A stretch of 33,287 nucleotides of DNA from Candidatus Cloacimonadota bacterium. Its GTDB lineage: Bacteria; Cloacimonadota; Cloacimonadia; Cloacimonadales; TCS61. A program made the translations under genes and the position numbers. The notes beneath the pieces were generated by a model, which saw only the letters and a program-made list of their open reading frames with translations, ran no database searches and was not told where the DNA came from. The DNA lies in NCBI GenBank assembly GCA_018400535.1, contig JAGYMQ010000109.1, forward strand, positions 1 through 33,287. The letters are read 5' to 3'. This document shows positions 24,170-33,264 of the stretch, piece by piece. Position 1 is the first letter of the stretch; the number at the start of each line of letters is the position of its first letter.

Positions 24170-25489
24170 TCAATAAAATTTTTCTACAACTTTTATACCA
24201 AGATTATCCAGTTCATTCAAGACAGGATTGTAAATTTCTGGTAAGATCGGCATATGAACACCGGTAAGATTGATCTTTCCTTCCAGGATCATACGAACGC
24301 CGATAGCAGCCGGCAGAGAAACCGTTCTTGCCATTGAAGAATCACCGTTGGGGATCCCATAATCGATCATCGTAGAAGTTATTTTCTGTGTTTTATCGGG
24401 ATATTCTGCTTCAAATTTATGATGTAGCACAAGGAGATCACGCTCACCTTTTTCATAGGACATTTTTTCCAGCATCAAAGCAGTCAAAACATCGATCGCA
24501 CCGCCCTTTTTGACAGGAATCGGCGTATCATCAAAGAAGCCCATCCAGTCAAATTTTTTCAGGATAATACTTTCTTCGTGTAAGCCATATTTCTCCATCA
24601 GAAAAGTTTTCAAGCAACCTTCTTTGTCCTGTTTAAACATTTTGGATAAGATAAATTCTTTAACTGTTCCATTTAAATTATCAAAAATTTCATCTTCCTG
24701 GAAAAATCCCATTTGGGAAAGAATATACCAGGTTTCGCAATGACTGATATTACGGAAAGTTCCACGATACATTGTTTTCAAATGTTTTAGATCATAAAGA
24801 TCAATGTAGCCCATCGAATCACGATTGGGATAAGCTTCCAGAGTTCCCACACCTTCCACATCAACGAGCCAATAAGTTTTGAAAAGATCTTTTCCTGGAA
24901 TTTCATTTATTTTTCCATCTTTGAGGAAACGCGCTCCATTGGAAGCAGCTTTGAGAACACCTTTTGGCGCCCAGGAAAATTTGTATCCCCAGGGATTCGT
25001 GTTTGCTTCGGGAGCTGGCAAGCCACCACAGTAACTCATAAAACTAACTATTTTTCCACCTTCATTTTGCACTTTGTGAAAAATTCTCATGGCACTCATA
25101 TGATCGATTCCAGGATCGACGCCGATCTCGTTCAAAACGATCACTCCAGCATCTTTCGCAGCTTGATCCAGCTTTCGCATTTCTGGACTGATATAGGAAG
25201 TCGTTACCATATTTTTCTTCAATTCGATACACTTTTTTGCCACCATCACGTGATAATTCGCTGGTAAAAGGCTCACAACGAGATCACTTTTTTTCACGAA
25301 ATCTTCCAAAGCAACTTCATCGTCTGTCAGAAATTGGGCAGCATCAGCATTTTTATGTGGCGCTGCCAATTTTTCTGCCTTACTCAAAGTCCTGCTTGCG
25401 ATCGTCACCTCGAAACCATGATCACAAAGATAATCCACCATCGGTTTCACGACCAATCCTGCTCCGAAGATCGTTACTTTTTTTGCCAT
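24170..25489 (-). CDS. Saccharopine dehydrogenase, glutamate-forming type (AASS SDH half)
   Basis: 439 aa from the ATG at 25489, which has GGAGG six bases upstream; an in-frame ATG at 25513 lacks one. It oxidises saccharopine to glutamate and 2-aminoadipate 6-semialdehyde (allysine). The Rossmann fold begins KKVTIFGAGLVVKPM. Sequence landmarks match the SDH half of AASS: SLLPANYH, NEIGVDPGIDHM, SYCGGLPAPE, KFSWAPKGVL, YPNRDSMGY and PAAIGVRMIL. With the LKR gene it forms a split two-enzyme saccharopine pathway. It is the first gene of the metabolic cluster; a consensus TTGACA lies 60 bases upstream but lacks a well-placed -10. Confidence 0.92.
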   Translation of the reverse strand: MAKKVTIFGAGLVVKPMVDYLCDHGFEVTIASRTLSKAEKLAAPHKNADAAQFLTDDEVALEDFVKKSDLVVSLLPANYHVMVAKKCIELKKNMVTTSYISPEMRKLDQAAKDAGVIVLNEIGVDPGIDHMSAMRIFHKVQNEGGKIVSFMSYCGGLPAPEANTNPWGYKFSWAPKGVLKAASNGARFLKDGKINEIPGKDLFKTYWLVDVEGVGTLEAYPNRDSMGYIDLYDLKHLKTMYRGTFRNISHCETWYILSQMGFFQEDEIFDNLNGTVKEFILSKMFKQDKEGCLKTFLMEKYGLHEESIILKKFDWMGFFDDTPIPVKKGGAIDVLTALMLEKMSYEKGERDLLVLHHKFEAEYPDKTQKITSTMIDYGIPNGDSSMARTVSLPAAIGVRMILEGKINLTGVHMPILPEIYNPVLNELDNLGIKVVEKFY

Positions 25490-25601
25490 AAATTTCCTCC
25501 AATTCATTTTCATAATATTTGGGCAAAAGCATTAAATATAGTTTTTGATGTCAACTAATATAAGAGATTTTTCAGAAGTGAGTATTTTCACATAAGATAA
25601 A

Positions 25602-26288
25602 TTACTCGTGCAAAAAATTTTCGAATATCAAAAAATTCTCTGCAATTCTTTCCTCACTTGTTTCTGTTTTTGAAAAAAATTGTTTATCTTTGGGATTTTT
25701 TGCCAGATGTTCGCGCACCATTTCCGTTCCATTCTGCCAATTCATTTCAGGATGGAATTGAGTTCCCCAAACTGGTAGTTCACGATATTGGAAAGCTTGA
25801 ATTTCGCAATTTTCGTTGGTGGCAATTATCTGAAAATCATCAGTCAAATTGCAAACTTCATCATAATGAGATTCCAGAAAAATTGGCTTTTCAATATTTG
25901 CAAACAATTGATTTTTCGATATTTTTACCTGATACCAGCCGAATTCAGGTTTTTTTGTTTTGCGGCAAGCAAGATCACCCAAAATCGCTCTGGCGATCAT
26001 TTGGTGTCCGTAACAAATACCCAAGATCGGTTTCTCTTTTTCCAAAAAAGAACGGATGACACGAAAAATAATTTCATCAAATTCCGATCCTGCCGCTGCT
26101 GAAAGCGATGAACCCGTTATCAACAAATGTGAAAATCGAGAAAGATAATTAAAATTTTTTTCGATTTCATTTTCCAGATGCAGAATTTTATAGGGAAAAC
26201 CTTTCGTGATTTTCTCTATCACGTCCTTATCAAAATCTTTTTTGTATTTCTCCGTCAGGATCGTGTTGAAAGCGAGCAATTTTTTCAT
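25602..26288 (-). CDS. Class-I glutamine amidotransferase-like protein
   Basis: 228 aa. The class-I amidotransferase fold resembles GMP synthase-type domains. The nucleophile is C92 in ILGICYGHQ, with H179 and E181 in TQFHPEM, so the triad is intact. There is no synthetase domain, so it is a stand-alone amidotransferase or a gamma-glutamyl hydrolase-like enzyme; the substrate cannot be told. It is cytosolic, with no signal peptide. It has its own spacing from both neighbours (about 110-130 bases), suggesting a separate transcript. Immediately upstream is a degenerate repeat region. Confidence 0.8.
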   Translation of the reverse strand: MKKLLAFNTILTEKYKKDFDKDVIEKITKGFPYKILHLENEIEKNFNYLSRFSHLLITGSSLSAAAGSEFDEIIFRVIRSFLEKEKPILGICYGHQMIARAILGDLACRKTKKPEFGWYQVKISKNQLFANIEKPIFLESHYDEVCNLTDDFQIIATNENCEIQAFQYRELPVWGTQFHPEMNWQNGTEMVREHLAKNPKDKQFFSKTETSEERIAENFLIFENFLHE

Positions 26289-26312
26289 TTCTCATCTTCT
26301 CCCAAAAAAATA

Positions 26313-26414
26313 GAACACAGATGAGCCGATCTGCGCTGATCAGAAAACAGAATAACATTCAAGGTAAATATTCTGGTCGATACAGATCACTTTTATTCTG
26401 CGTTAGCTGTGTTC
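26313..26414. repeat. Degenerate dispersed-repeat-like inverted sequence
   Basis: GAACACAG (26313-26320) and its exact complement CTGTGTTC (26407-26414) bracket about 86 bases, with ATGAGCCGATCTGCGCTGATCAG on one side and TTCTGCGTTAGCTG on the other. The composition is like the AACACAGATGA/ATCTGCGTTCATCTGTGTTCC repeats scattered through many bacterial genomes. It fills most of the gap between the amidotransferase and transglutaminase-like genes. No transposase is present. Confidence 0.5.
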
Positions 26415-26421
26415 CATTCAT

Positions 26422-28995
26422 TTAATTGTTGAGATTTTTCGTTTTTCGCAGCAATAATTTAGCTATACCCAGGTTGAAACCTTTGCTGGAAAAAAGGATA
26501 TCGTTGTTTTCTGATAATAAAAAAATTACGGGATATTCCATCGAATCGATCATTTCCGTGATCAATTTTTCTCCCGCAAACTTTTTAAAAGCTGGAACTT
26601 TGACATCATCATTACTTCGATTTTCCGAATAAAGCAACAACTTGGTATTGTTTTTCTCAAATTTCTCAGAATTTTCTACCAGACTTTTCAGCATCGAAAC
26701 CTGTGGTTCGCTACTGATCTCACCGCGAATGAAAAGAAGCTTGTTGCTTTTTGGAAAATTTTTGCAAATTTCTTTGATATTTTGCAATGTTACAGTGTTC
26801 CATTTTTCAGAAAGATCGAGATATTCTTTCGGTGTTTTCAAATGAATCTCGATTTTTTTTTGATCTTCTGCGATTGATAAAACGCTGATATTCGCATCGC
26901 CATTTGCATTACGTGTGAAAGCTTCGAGATAATTATTGTCATCAGGTTTGCGGCGATATTCTGCCAAAAACGAAAGTGAATCATTTTCACCATCAAAATA
27001 GGTGTATGTAATGCGGTCATCTTCATCCAATTTCGCCAGCAGGAAATTTGCAAAAGGTTCTGCTTTTTGTTGTTTTCCATCTATGAAAAGCGCAATTTCC
27101 AGTTCAGCTAATTCGTCCTGTTCGTCTTCTTTTTCAATTTTATAAACTGCCAGAAATTCCTTTCCAGCAAAATATTCCAGTCTTCCTTTCCAACGAACAG
27201 GAATTCCCAGAAGTTTGAGCGCACAATTCAAAACTTTGCGTTGATAATATTCAGGAATGTATTTCATATTGAGGATTTCCAGTGGATTCAACGTATTGGA
27301 AAAATATGTCCATACAAAATCTTCATCAATGATAGTTTCTTTTTCCAACCAGTTTTTCACATTTTCCACCGTTTGGGTGAGATCGTCATCCACCAGAATT
27401 TTGATCTTTTCAGAAAAATCTTTCTGCCAGCCATTTTGTGGTGGAGTAGCGCTTTTCCAAGTGAAACCGATCACGTTCTTTTGAAAAAGTGAGTCAGGAA
27501 CGATCTTTTCAAAGCGTTTCTTTCCTTTCCAATAAATTTTAACTACATTTTCGATGGCAACAGAATCAGGAATTTCGCAAAGCTCTTTGATATCCCACTC
27601 TTCAATAATATTGATCAAAATTTTGTTTTGATTATGATTATCTATCTTCTTTAAAACGTGAAGGAAATTTTCCGTATTTCCAGCCAGTTCATCACATTTT
27701 TGCAAGAATATTTCTCGCTCCAGAAAAAATTCTTCATCTCTTTTTTTATCAGGATAGGCAAGATCGAAATATTTCACGAATTGATTGCTTTTTCTTTGCT
27801 TTTGCAAACGATCATCGCGCTGCAGATTTTTGTTTTCCCGCATTAGATCAAAATCTCTGCTCAAAATATCTTGATATTCTTGATCCGGATTTTTTTCTTC
27901 TGCCAGGGGAAAAAGGAAATTGAAATTTTCTTCTAAGATCTTATTTTCCTGTAAAGTTATGGAAATCTTTTGTTTTTCCATAATGGGGAAAACGGTATAT
28001 CCGAATAGTTTTTCTTTTGCGGCGGTAAGCCAAATTGTTCCTTTTCCCAGAGGAATTTTGCAGATCCCGTTTTCATCTGTCTGCAAATCTATCATCGGAA
28101 AAAGACCGCCAAACGAAGCGGCATAGAAAGTAACTTTTGCCGAAGGAACAGGATTTTTTTTCTGATCAAGAACTTCGATCTGGCAATTTTCCGCTTCAGT
28201 GTAATATTCGATCGAACTGATATAGGTTACATTTTTCACCTGTTTGATCGTATTTTTGCTGTCATAATTGCCAAAAGCTTCGGCGGTGATCAGAGAAGCT
28301 CTTTTTGTCGTTTTGGTGAACCAGGCTTTGTTCAGTGTGTTTTCGGGTTCGCCCAGATATTTCCAGCCGGTGGGCGTCCAAACTTCTACCCAGGCGTGAT
28401 TGCTGTCTGTAAAATTCCAATAGGGAACGCTGGCCGGACGGGCAGGAATTCCCACGCTACGCGCCGCTGCAATGTAAATGATCATCATTTCTTCGCAGCG
28501 ACCATAACCTCTTTTGATCGTGGTGAGTGGCGCTTGATCTCTGCCGTGCGTTGGTTTGTAAGTCATTTGTTCTAACGCCCAGAGATTCACTAAGATCGCA
28601 GCTGCTTCGATATTTTCCTCATCTTTTACCAATTCTTTCAATTCAGGATAAAATTCTCTGCGCCAGTTTTCCAGAGGTTCTTGCGAAACACGATAGGGCA
28701 GGACAAAGTGTTGATAGATATTTTCTGGATAATTTGTGTATTTGAATTGTTTTGTTTTTTCAGCCAAGCGAATATTTTCCATTAGAAAATCGGAAGTGAG
28801 CACAGCCAGATCGGTGGAACTACAATTTTCCAGCAGAAATTGCAAAGCGCTCAAAGTATCGCCTGACTGTGTTTTTAATAACGATTTTAGATCATTGGCA
28901 TTTTTTCCAGAATATTTTTCGATCCTTTCTGAAAGCCCTTTTGCTGCTAAATTTAACGCAAAAAAAACTGCGAATAAAATAAAGATCTTTCTCAT
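26422..28995 (-). CDS. Secreted transglutaminase-like multidomain protein
   Basis: 857 aa with a signal peptide (about 1-18). A transglutaminase-like core lies at about 125-230: candidate nucleophile C167 in RGYGRCEEM, H200 in SNHAWVEVW and an acidic residue E216 in LGEPE (Asp in most members). Such domains may act as cysteine proteases or amidases. Residues ~270-340 resemble a carboxypeptidase-regulatory/Ig-like beta domain (NPVPSAKVTFY...DENGICKIPLG). A long charged middle follows, and the last ~110 residues look like a thioredoxin-fold end (KLLFIRGEISS...YPVIFLLSENNDILFSS) without an obvious CxxC. It has no Por sorting domain, so it is probably periplasmic or envelope-attached. AGGAG precedes the ATG. 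The start of the gene faces the divergent region 28996-29346. Confidence 0.82.
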   Translation of the reverse strand: MRKIFILFAVFFALNLAAKGLSERIEKYSGKNANDLKSLLKTQSGDTLSALQFLLENCSSTDLAVLTSDFLMENIRLAEKTKQFKYTNYPENIYQHFVLPYRVSQEPLENWRREFYPELKELVKDEENIEAAAILVNLWALEQMTYKPTHGRDQAPLTTIKRGYGRCEEMMIIYIAAARSVGIPARPASVPYWNFTDSNHAWVEVWTPTGWKYLGEPENTLNKAWFTKTTKRASLITAEAFGNYDSKNTIKQVKNVTYISSIEYYTEAENCQIEVLDQKKNPVPSAKVTFYAASFGGLFPMIDLQTDENGICKIPLGKGTIWLTAAKEKLFGYTVFPIMEKQKISITLQENKILEENFNFLFPLAEEKNPDQEYQDILSRDFDLMRENKNLQRDDRLQKQRKSNQFVKYFDLAYPDKKRDEEFFLEREIFLQKCDELAGNTENFLHVLKKIDNHNQNKILINIIEEWDIKELCEIPDSVAIENVVKIYWKGKKRFEKIVPDSLFQKNVIGFTWKSATPPQNGWQKDFSEKIKILVDDDLTQTVENVKNWLEKETIIDEDFVWTYFSNTLNPLEILNMKYIPEYYQRKVLNCALKLLGIPVRWKGRLEYFAGKEFLAVYKIEKEDEQDELAELEIALFIDGKQQKAEPFANFLLAKLDEDDRITYTYFDGENDSLSFLAEYRRKPDDNNYLEAFTRNANGDANISVLSIAEDQKKIEIHLKTPKEYLDLSEKWNTVTLQNIKEICKNFPKSNKLLFIRGEISSEPQVSMLKSLVENSEKFEKNNTKLLLYSENRSNDDVKVPAFKKFAGEKLITEMIDSMEYPVIFLLSENNDILFSSKGFNLGIAKLLLRKTKNLNN

Positions 28996-29346
28996 TCGTT
29001 TTCTCCTTTTTCACTTTATGTTCTTCGATATTCAGCAAGCTAATTTCATCGGTTATCTTAGTGATTCTTGATCTTCTCATATCTCACAATTCGAATTAAA
29101 AGATCAATTGCAAGATAACATTTGTCAGCTGTTAAGCAATCCAGCAATAGTAAAGTGATCACTCTCTGTTTTTATCATACCCGATACTTTGCAAAACTAA
29201 ATTTATCAATTTCCAAATCAGTCAATGATCTTTTATTTTTTTCACTCGGTTTTTTCATTGACCTTTTTTCATAAAAATCCTTGCATAATAAAAGGTAATT
29301 CTTGAGATAGAAAAAATTTATTAGATTAAAAATGTATGGAGCAGAA
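28996..29346. promoter_or_regulatory. Divergent intergenic region
   Basis: About 350 bp between the leftward transglutaminase-like gene and the rightward 1305-aa gene, with no supported gene. It must hold promoters for both. Features seen are a perfect 10-bp palindrome AGTGATCACT (29154-29163), an inverted pair GTCAATGA (29221-29228) and TCATTGAC (29255-29262), and TTGACC (29258-29263) followed after 20 bases by CATAAT (29284-29289), which is too far for a standard promoter. A GGAG ribosome site at 29338-29341 serves the ATG at 29347. None of the sites is firm. Confidence 0.45.
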
Positions 29347-32300
29347 ATGAAAATATGTATATCTTTTTTATTAGCATTTTTCTTTTTATCTCAATTATAT
29401 GCTGTCCTGGAAGAAACAGCTTCTTTAGAAGATTTCCTCTATGGCGATGCCCCTGCCTGCGAATATGACAATTGGCTCAGTCACGTGGCAGAAGGCGTCG
29501 CAGACCCCGGTTATAATCTTTATGCACCCTATGATCGACAGACAAACGGTTTTGGTGGTTTCGCGATCCCTGACTCAACAGATCTGAATATTTGGGCAAA
29601 TATTATCGATGAATTTTTGCTGGGAAATCTGGACGCAGCTCAAAATCTCATTGATAATGCCGACATTCCCTATCAAGTTGTGATCTTTCACGATATAGAT
29701 TCTCAGCAAACTTTTTATATGCTGCGCGAAATTCCTGATATGAACTATTTTGATGATAACGGTACAGACGATCCTGGCGATGATGAATATGGAGCTTTTA
29801 ATTTCGGCTGGGGACTTTACATCTATTTCCCTGCTGGAAATTATCCACATATCACGACTGCACCACATCCAAATGATGATTATTTCACGGTTCCCATCGC
29901 TCATAAAGTTTTTATTGAGCACGGATCAAAATTTCTATTAATTTCTGGGGTGGGAAGAGAAGTGATCTGGACAAATTCAGGTTATTATAATAATGGCAAA
30001 TCATTATGTGATCCTTCCCGTGTGGAAGCTCATCCTTTCAACGTTTCTTACCAAAAATTCTGTGATCTTATCCGCTTTGAATTTGGCAGACATGAATTCA
30101 GCATTCAAATTCACAGCTATGATTGGGGAGATCGACATTGGGGCTATCCTGATGTGCAGATTTCTGGTGGATATTACATCAGCTCTCCCGATTTGCCGAT
30201 CCGCGATCTTTCTTCTGCTCATCTCGATATTGTTTCTGCCAGCGGCGAAATCATCCACCCAGCAAATTCCGTCGGAATGAATTCAGAAGTGCATTTAAAC
30301 GATTTTTATGGCTTTCACTGTTCGGAATACGAATTCAATTTTTCCAATGCAGATACAACATTTCCCGTGAATACAAACATTGATCTCTGGGGCTACAGTT
30401 CAAATCGGCAAATCCTTTATACCCAAGCTGGAATGAATCATTATGACAACTTTGAGCGTTTTCTTCATCTGGAAATGGACGAGCTTCCCAATCAATATCC
30501 GCAGACAGTGCAAAATCTGCATTGGTTCCACGGCTGGGATCCTGTCAGTTTGCAATGGAATATGAATCAGCGTTTTGAAAACGTATTTGAATATTATTCT
30601 CCCTGGATAGATGCTTTGCAAGAAGTTTTACCAGATATGTATCAAATGAATGACAATCAAATTCCGATTGCACCCACCGAGCTGGAAGTGATCTCTGAGA
30701 ATGCCGATCATATCAGGATTGGTTGGCAAGCCGGAGATTGCTATGATATGGAGACTTACGAAATTCTTTATTCTACTGAACCGATCGGCAACGGAAATTA
30801 TGACATCATCGATAAAAATGATTTCCAGCCTCTTTCCTGCCTTGCACAAAACAGCTATCAATTGAACGGTCTGGTAGCTGGTGAATCCTATTATTTTGCT
30901 GTGCGCATCAAAGACAAACAAGAAAATTTATCAGATTTGAGCAACGAAGTGATGGGTATTGCGGGTCCTGCTCAACTATCTGATCTCTATTGCGTGGGAA
31001 AAGATGAAGAAGTGCAACTGAACTGGCTTTCCACCAGCAATAATATTTTTTCTGGATTCAATATTTATCGTAAATTGGCGGGAGAAGATTTTTCATTACT
31101 TTCCAGCTGGCAAACAAATCCCGATCTGACAGGAATTGAAGGACAGGATATTTCCTATTCTTATCTGGATGAAAACGTCGAAAATGGTGAGATCTATACT
31201 TATAAGCTTGCTTCTGAAAATGCTGATCAGGAATATTTCTTTGGAAATGAAGTGAGCGCTAATCCACAAAAAATTTACGAAATTTATGCTGCTCAAATCG
31301 ATGGCACACTTGCTGATACTTGCTATTTTGGCTTCAATAAATTCGCTTCTAACGGCTATGATCAGCTTTATGATCTTCCTGCAAACGATACTTTGAACAC
31401 AGATTTTCTTTACTGTCAATTTTATGAAGAATATTGGAATAATGTGCCAAATGAGCTATTTCAGGAAATTGACTATATTTTTGACCCGGAAACTCAACTG
31501 CGCAGCTGGGTTTTTCGTTTGCGCACTGATCAGCTCGGACAAACCATCGAGATCGGTTTAAATCATAATTCACGCGATGCAGAACGCGTTTATCTTTACA
31601 ACAACGGAAATTTCACTGATCTGCAAAATGAAACTTTCCTGCTCAATCCCACAAATTCAGATTATTATTATTTCACGCTTTATCTTGGAAATTTGACGCC
31701 AACTGTGGAATTTGATGCTTTTAATAATCGGCTTTTTTATCCTAACGAAACGGCAACTTTTGAATGGTCAGTAAATCTCAATTCAACTATCGATCATATA
31801 AATTGTTATGCAGAGAATGACGAGATGACGATTCCAATTGGTTTGGAATTAAATCCTTTCAGCAATCAGATTGATTGGGACATACCAAATTTGTTATTTC
31901 AAAATTTACAGTTCAAGATTGATCTTATTATGATGGAAGGTGATACGCTGACCTATCTTTCTCCTTATAAATTTGGTATAGTTTCACCTCAGACAAATGT
32001 GCAGATCGCTGCCGGCTGGCAAATGTGCACACATTATCTGGATTCACCGCAAATTCCAACAGAAGATATTTATGGTTTGGATAGCGAATTCTTTCTTTTC
32101 CAAAATGAAAATTTCATCCAGATCAACGAACCTGATTTCCTGCAACCATTCTGGATTTATGCGCCACAGGAAAATTATTGCGCGTTAAATAATGCAAATA
32201 TTTTGCAAAATGCTTTCAGCTTTGAATTGGAGCAAGGTTGGAATCTTATTCCCAATCCGCACAAAGCGAATTATCAAATTCAGCAGCTCATTTTTTCCGT

Positions 32301-33264
32301 GAACAATATTGATCTGGATTATTATCAGGCTGTGCAAAATCGTTTGATCGAATCACAGATCTTTTATTATGATGAGAATTTTTATCCGCAAACTTCCCTG
32401 AATCAGGGTAAAAGCTCTTATCTATTTTCCTATGAAGAAGATGTTGTCATCAAATATATACCCTATCACACACCGCTCTATTTCCCAGAATTTGAGACAG
32501 AATGGGAAGCTGAAGTGATCGCTCGTGATGGAAATGGACGATCTGCTGTGCAGGTGGGAATATCTGCCAGTGCCGATTCACTTTATGACGAAAATTTTGA
32601 TCTAATAAAACCGCTGGCAAAACCCTTTGATTCTAATCTCAATTTTTCGCTTCCGATGCAGATTCCAACTTCGATAACGCCAGTTGCAATGCATCGCTCA
32701 ATCACTTCTCCAAAAGATGAATCACAATCGTTCGTTTATTGCTGGGAAGCAGAATTGGAACTATCTGAACCAGAAACAATAGAATTTTCTTTTTCTGAAA
32801 TTGACTTGCCGCCAGATTATCATGTTTATCTGAAAATTGCGGATGAATATTCCGAATTGCAACCACAAGACTGGATTTCCTACGAAGCTTTTTCTGATCT
32901 GCTCCAATTTCAAATCTTGATCACTGATCAAACTTTTAGCGGTTCATCACAAAGTTTAGTCCCATTAGCTATCCATTTAATGAATTATCCCAATCCTTTC
33001 AATCCTTCTACAACGATCTCGTTTAATCTAACCACGGAAAGCACTGAAAACACAGAGATCGTTATTTATAATTTGAAAGGACAAAGAATACGCACTCTGG
33101 AATGCATCGATTGTGTCGATGCTGCATCATCTCAGACTTTACACTCCATAACCTGGAACGGACGAGATGACAACAATAAACTCGTCAGCAGCGGAGTTTA
33201 TTTCTATCAATTGAAAGTAGATAAGAAACCTGTGGCCAGCAGGAAGATGTTGCTAGTGAAGTGA
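29347..33264 (+). CDS. Large secreted multidomain protein with FnIII and Por sorting domains
   Basis: 1305 aa from the ATG at 29347; GGAG six bases upstream makes this start better than the in-frame ATG at 29332. A signal peptide spans residues 1-19. The N-terminal ~430 residues form an unrecognised domain with clustered His/Asp motifs: HPNDD near 176, RVEAHPF near 227 and IQIHSYDWGDRH near 253. This order resembles metallohydrolases of the N-formylglutamate-amidohydrolase type, but that is an inference. A FnIII domain follows (about 439-540), then a second FnIII-like stretch, beta-rich segments and a Por/T9SS sorting domain from YPNPFNPST (about 1211) to SSGVYFYQL. It is the only plus-strand gene and is transcribed away from the rest. 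Confidence 0.9.
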   Translation: MKICISFLLAFFFLSQLYAVLEETASLEDFLYGDAPACEYDNWLSHVAEGVADPGYNLYAPYDRQTNGFGGFAIPDSTDLNIWANIIDEFLLGNLDAAQNLIDNADIPYQVVIFHDIDSQQTFYMLREIPDMNYFDDNGTDDPGDDEYGAFNFGWGLYIYFPAGNYPHITTAPHPNDDYFTVPIAHKVFIEHGSKFLLISGVGREVIWTNSGYYNNGKSLCDPSRVEAHPFNVSYQKFCDLIRFEFGRHEFSIQIHSYDWGDRHWGYPDVQISGGYYISSPDLPIRDLSSAHLDIVSASGEIIHPANSVGMNSEVHLNDFYGFHCSEYEFNFSNADTTFPVNTNIDLWGYSSNRQILYTQAGMNHYDNFERFLHLEMDELPNQYPQTVQNLHWFHGWDPVSLQWNMNQRFENVFEYYSPWIDALQEVLPDMYQMNDNQIPIAPTELEVISENADHIRIGWQAGDCYDMETYEILYSTEPIGNGNYDIIDKNDFQPLSCLAQNSYQLNGLVAGESYYFAVRIKDKQENLSDLSNEVMGIAGPAQLSDLYCVGKDEEVQLNWLSTSNNIFSGFNIYRKLAGEDFSLLSSWQTNPDLTGIEGQDISYSYLDENVENGEIYTYKLASENADQEYFFGNEVSANPQKIYEIYAAQIDGTLADTCYFGFNKFASNGYDQLYDLPANDTLNTDFLYCQFYEEYWNNVPNELFQEIDYIFDPETQLRSWVFRLRTDQLGQTIEIGLNHNSRDAERVYLYNNGNFTDLQNETFLLNPTNSDYYYFTLYLGNLTPTVEFDAFNNRLFYPNETATFEWSVNLNSTIDHINCYAENDEMTIPIGLELNPFSNQIDWDIPNLLFQNLQFKIDLIMMEGDTLTYLSPYKFGIVSPQTNVQIAAGWQMCTHYLDSPQIPTEDIYGLDSEFFLFQNENFIQINEPDFLQPFWIYAPQENYCALNNANILQNAFSFELEQGWNLIPNPHKANYQIQQLIFSVNNIDLDYYQAVQNRLIESQIFYYDENFYPQTSLNQGKSSYLFSYEEDVVIKYIPYHTPLYFPEFETEWEAEVIARDGNGRSAVQVGISASADSLYDENFDLIKPLAKPFDSNLNFSLPMQIPTSITPVAMHRSITSPKDESQSFVYCWEAELELSEPETIEFSFSEIDLPPDYHVYLKIADEYSELQPQDWISYEAFSDLLQFQILITDQTFSGSSQSLVPLAIHLMNYPNPFNPSTTISFNLTTESTENTEIVIYNLKGQRIRTLECIDCVDAASSQTLHSITWNGRDDNNKLVSSGVYFYQLKVDKKPVASRKMLLVK

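Noticed and set aside
25526-25554. Consensus TTGACA upstream of the SDH gene
   Set aside because: No -10 lies at a normal spacing (the nearest TATATT/TTTAAT candidates are too close and the 17-base position reads TGCTTT), so a promoter was not listed.
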